A DNA stretch of 64,000 nucleotides, from the NCBI RefSeq assembly GCF_012027555.1, contig NZ_SNUQ01000001.1, positions 310,001-374,000 of the forward strand, read 5' to 3'. How positions within the stretch are numbered: position 1 is the stretch's first letter; each line of letters starts with the position of its first letter. The DNA is from Thermococcus sp. CX2. GTDB lineage: Archaea > Methanobacteriota_B > Thermococci > Thermococcales > Thermococcaceae. Of this stretch, positions 61,827 through 64,000 are shown piece by piece. A program made the translations under genes and the position numbers. Below the pieces are notes generated by a model. The model was not told the origin of the DNA. It ran no database searches and saw nothing but the letters and a program-made list of their open reading frames with translations.

Positions 61827-62774
61827 ATGGTGGTTAGCTTAGCCGGAAGGGATATTCTCTGCCTCCAGGACTTCACGAGGGAGGAGATTGAGACTATTCT
61901 CAAAACCGCCGAAATGATGAAGATATGGAACAAGATCGGCAAGCCGCACCGCGTTCTTGAGGGCAAGACCCTGGCAATGATCTTTCAAAAGCCCTCGACC
62001 AGGACGAGGATAAGCTTTGAGGTTGGAATCTACCAGCTCGGTGGTTACGGCCTCTACCTCAACGCCAATGATTTGCAACTCAGGCGCGGTGAGACGATAG
62101 CCGATACCGCCCGCGTTCTGAGCAGGTACGTCGACGGAATAATGGCCCGTGTTTTCGACCACCAGGACGTCGTCGACCTCGCCAAGTACGCGGATGTTCC
62201 AGTCATAAACGGTCTCTCCGACTTCAGCCACCCCTGCCAGGCTCTGGCCGATTACCAGACCATTCTCGAGAAGAAAGGCCGCATAGCGGGCCTCAAGATT
62301 GTCTACGTCGGCGATGGTAACAACGTGGCCCACTCTCTCATGATAGCCGGAACCAAGCTTGGCGCTCACGTCGTCGTTGCAACTCCAGAGGGCTACGAGC
62401 CAGACGAGAGGGTCATCAAGTGGGCCGAGCAGAACGCGGCCGAGAGCGGTGGCTCCTTTGAGCTCCTCCACGACCCGGTCAAGGCCGTCAAGGATGCCGA
62501 CGTCATCTACACCGACGTCTGGGCCAGCATGGGCCAGGAGGCTGAGGCAGAGGAGAGAAGAAAGATATTCAAGCCCTTCCAGGTCAACAAGGACCTCGTC
62601 AAGCACGCCAAGCCGGATTACATATTCATGCACTGCCTCCCGGCCCACAGAGGAGAGGAAGTCACCGACGACGTCATCGACAGCCCCAACAGCGTCGTCT
62701 TCGACCAGGCCGAGAATCGCTTACACGCCCAGAAGGCGGCGATGGCCCTGGTTATGGGCGGGATTAAGGTGTGA
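61827..62774 (+). CDS. argF: Ornithine carbamoyltransferase
   Basis: A 315-residue enzyme that makes citrulline from ornithine and carbamoyl phosphate, or runs in reverse in energy-yielding arginine breakdown. Carbamoyl-phosphate motif FQKPSTRTRISFE, then FSHPCQALADYQT, and ornithine motif HCLPAHRGEEV. ATG 61827 is four bases after GGTGAT; upstream GTG/ATG overlap the site. TATA ATTATTAAAAGG at about 61788-61799 leaves a short leader. No other arg gene is near. Confidence 0.95.
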   Translation: MVVSLAGRDILCLQDFTREEIETILKTAEMMKIWNKIGKPHRVLEGKTLAMIFQKPSTRTRISFEVGIYQLGGYGLYLNANDLQLRRGETIADTARVLSRYVDGIMARVFDHQDVVDLAKYADVPVINGLSDFSHPCQALADYQTILEKKGRIAGLKIVYVGDGNNVAHSLMIAGTKLGAHVVVATPEGYEPDERVIKWAEQNAAESGGSFELLHDPVKAVKDADVIYTDVWASMGQEAEAEERRKIFKPFQVNKDLVKHAKPDYIFMHCLPAHRGEEVTDDVIDSPNSVVFDQAENRLHAQKAAMALVMGGIKV

Positions 62775-62845
62775 CCCCTATTTTTGACCATTTCTTCCTT
62801 TGTTTCTAGGGGTTAAGGTTTAAAATCCCCATTCCAACTTTAGTT

Positions 62846-63775
62846 ATGCTCCAGAAACTCTTCAGCCTCGGCTACTCGAAGACCTTCGCGGAGCGCTATT
62901 ACGAGCTCTGGGGCGAGAGAGCTCTGGCAATAGCTGAGGCCATGGAAAAGCCCCTGCCGAGGTGCTTTAGGGTTAACACGCTCCGCATTGAAGTGTCCCA
63001 GCTCACCAAGCTGCTCAACAAGAAGGGCTTCCAGTTCAGGCGAGTGCCCTGGGCGAGGGAAGGCTTCTGCCTAACGAGGGAGCCATTCTCGATAACTTCA
63101 ACGCCCGAATACCTGAGCGGGCTGCTCTACATCCAAGAGGCCTCGTCAATGTATCCTCCTGTTGCTCTGGAGCCACAGCCAGGGGATGTCATAGCTGACA
63201 TGGCGGCCGCTCCCGGAGGAAAGACCTCCTACATGGCCCAACTCATGAAAAACGAAGGCATCATCTACGCCTTTGACGTCGGCGAGGAACGCCTGAAGGA
63301 GACCCGCCTGAACCTCTCACGCTTGGGCGTTACCAACACGGTTCTAATCCACAAGTCCTCGCTCCACATGGGGGAGCTTGGGGTAGAGTTCGACAAGATC
63401 CTCCTTGATGCTCCCTGCACTGGCTCGGGGACGATACACAAGAACCCAGAGCGAAAGGCCAACCGCACGATGGAGGATGTGAAGTTCTGCCAGGGACTGC
63501 AGATGAAGATGCTGGAGGTGGCCTTGGAGAACCTAAAGCCTGGGGGAATTCTGGTCTATTCTACCTGCTCCCTTGAGCCCGAGGAGAACGAGTTCGTGAT
63601 CCAGTGGGTCCTTGACAACTTTGACGTCGAGCTTCTGCCCCTCAGATACGGGGAGCCGGCTTTAACCGCTCCCTTCGGCGTCGAGCTGAGTGATGAGATA
63701 AGAAACGCGAGGCGTTTCTATCCGGATAGACACGGAACGAGCGGCTTCTTTGTGGCCAAAATTAGAAAGCTCTGA
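62846..63775 (+). CDS. RsmB/NOP2-family RNA m5C methyltransferase
   Basis: A 309-residue SAM-dependent enzyme. SAM motif DMAAAPGGKTSYMAQL; catalytic cysteines in LLDAPCTGSGTIHKNPERK and VYSTCSLEPEENE. Size and lack of a PUA domain fit the archaeal Trm4-like tRNA m5C methyltransferases. There is no ribosome binding site; TATA GGTTTAAAATCC (62817-62828) puts the transcript start at or next to the ATG, so the mRNA is probably leaderless. Confidence 0.88.
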   Translation: MLQKLFSLGYSKTFAERYYELWGERALAIAEAMEKPLPRCFRVNTLRIEVSQLTKLLNKKGFQFRRVPWAREGFCLTREPFSITSTPEYLSGLLYIQEASSMYPPVALEPQPGDVIADMAAAPGGKTSYMAQLMKNEGIIYAFDVGEERLKETRLNLSRLGVTNTVLIHKSSLHMGELGVEFDKILLDAPCTGSGTIHKNPERKANRTMEDVKFCQGLQMKMLEVALENLKPGGILVYSTCSLEPEENEFVIQWVLDNFDVELLPLRYGEPALTAPFGVELSDEIRNARRFYPDRHGTSGFFVAKIRKL

Positions 63776-63826
63776 GGAAAGTTTTTATCTGGCAGATCCC
63801 AAGATAAAGTCGGGGAGGGGTTACCG

Positions 63827-64000
63827 ATGGAATTGGGAATCGACCAGTTTCTGGAAACCCTTACTCTAGGAGACATGGTTCTAATTAGGTATCTCCTAAC
63901 CGACCATCCCGAGCTCTTGTTTTACAGTGCCGTCAAGCATGTCCTTGACGAGGGAGTGAACGTGATTATTGTAGACGCGTTCAGCACGTTCCACGTTTTC
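63827..64000 (+). CDS. DUF257-like protein, N-terminal part
   Basis: The first 58 codons of a gene cut by the window end: MELGIDQFLETLTLGDMVLI, then RYLLTDHPELLFYSAVKHVL. The pattern fits DUF257, a Thermococcales family with a RecA/RadA-like N-terminal fold and unknown role. ATG after GGGGAGGGG; TATA-like GTTTTTATC at about 63781-63789. Confidence 0.6.
   Translation, partial: MELGIDQFLETLTLGDMVLIRYLLTDHPELLFYSAVKHVLDEGVNVIIVDAFSTFHVF

Noticed and set aside
61839-62648. Minus-strand frame of 269 codons
   Set aside because: Antisense shadow of argF, which has all catalytic motifs.

Overview
The window is a piece of a Thermococcus-type (Thermococcales, Euryarchaeota) chromosome. Evidence: archaeal TATA boxes sit about 25 bases before inferred transcription starts, ribosome binding sites are of the GGTGAT/GGAGGTG type, and the genes are archaeal: aRF1, eL43, RpoP, prefoldin beta, KEOPS Pcc1, a TIP49-like AAA+ ATPase and the 13-gene Mbx/Mbs complex. 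An exported thioredoxin carries the CGP-CTERM tail typical of Thermococcales. Most genes are moderately GC-rich. The first 2.1 kb and the gene at 47.7-48.3 kb are visibly AT-rich and look acquired. No tRNA, rRNA, CRISPR array or insertion sequence was recognised.

Layout. 1-2.1 kb: two membrane proteins (GT-C glycosyltransferase, DUF2079). 2.3-8.2 kb: HEAT-repeat protein, BofA-like membrane protein, aRF1, DapA-like aldolase, arginyl-tRNA synthetase, LplB-like protein, SpoIIM-like protein. 8.2-12 kb: surface-sugar genes (DUF354, wecC, wecB). 12-14.7 kb: exported protein, radical SAM-TRAM protein, ACT regulator. 14.9-24.6 kb: mbxABCDFGHH'MJKLN, the sulfane-sulfur reductase/Na+ pump, with two SurR-type GTTn3AAC sites around its TATA box. 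24.7-25.8 kb: a broken and an intact DUF996 gene. 25.9-29.2 kb: xanthine/uracil permease, class III aminotransferase and a divergent Lrp regulator.

29.2-34.6 kb is the most interesting stretch. A hemerythrin/PAS protein (DUF438) operon with a cupin and a metal-site-defective M24 homologue, a DUF2249-DUF1858 protein, hybrid cluster protein and a small HTH regulator with a Cys/His cluster all carry the same operator (ATGACAyryGTCAT and half-degenerate forms) on or next to their start sites. This looks like an archaeal counterpart of the bacterial nitrosative-stress (Hcp/RIC) regulon, run by an unrelated candidate regulator.

34.7-38.8 kb: a conserved Cys protein, a four-helix membrane protein with two H-x13-H pairs suggesting two b hemes, two thioredoxin-like proteins and CcdA, together a possible trans-membrane electron relay. 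39.4-41.8 kb: an operon ending in a small CARF-like protein and a PIN nuclease, far from any CRISPR locus. 41.8-45.4 kb: TIP49 ATPase, queE and small unknowns. 45.4-46.3 kb: an 844-base gap full of stems, with a TATA box placed to transcribe them, so a candidate structured RNA. 46.3-52.2 kb: information-processing string (eL43, rpoP, Brix, pcc1, prefoldin beta, DUF3194, DHH) interrupted by an AT-rich HsdR-N-like nuclease gene, then a TPR protein and a tRNA-binding protein. 52.3-64 kb: tungsten oxidoreductase and aldo-keto reductase, apgM, HIT, NhaC antiporter, ACT regulator, thyX, DUF996, argF, an m5C RNA methyltransferase and the start of a DUF257 protein.
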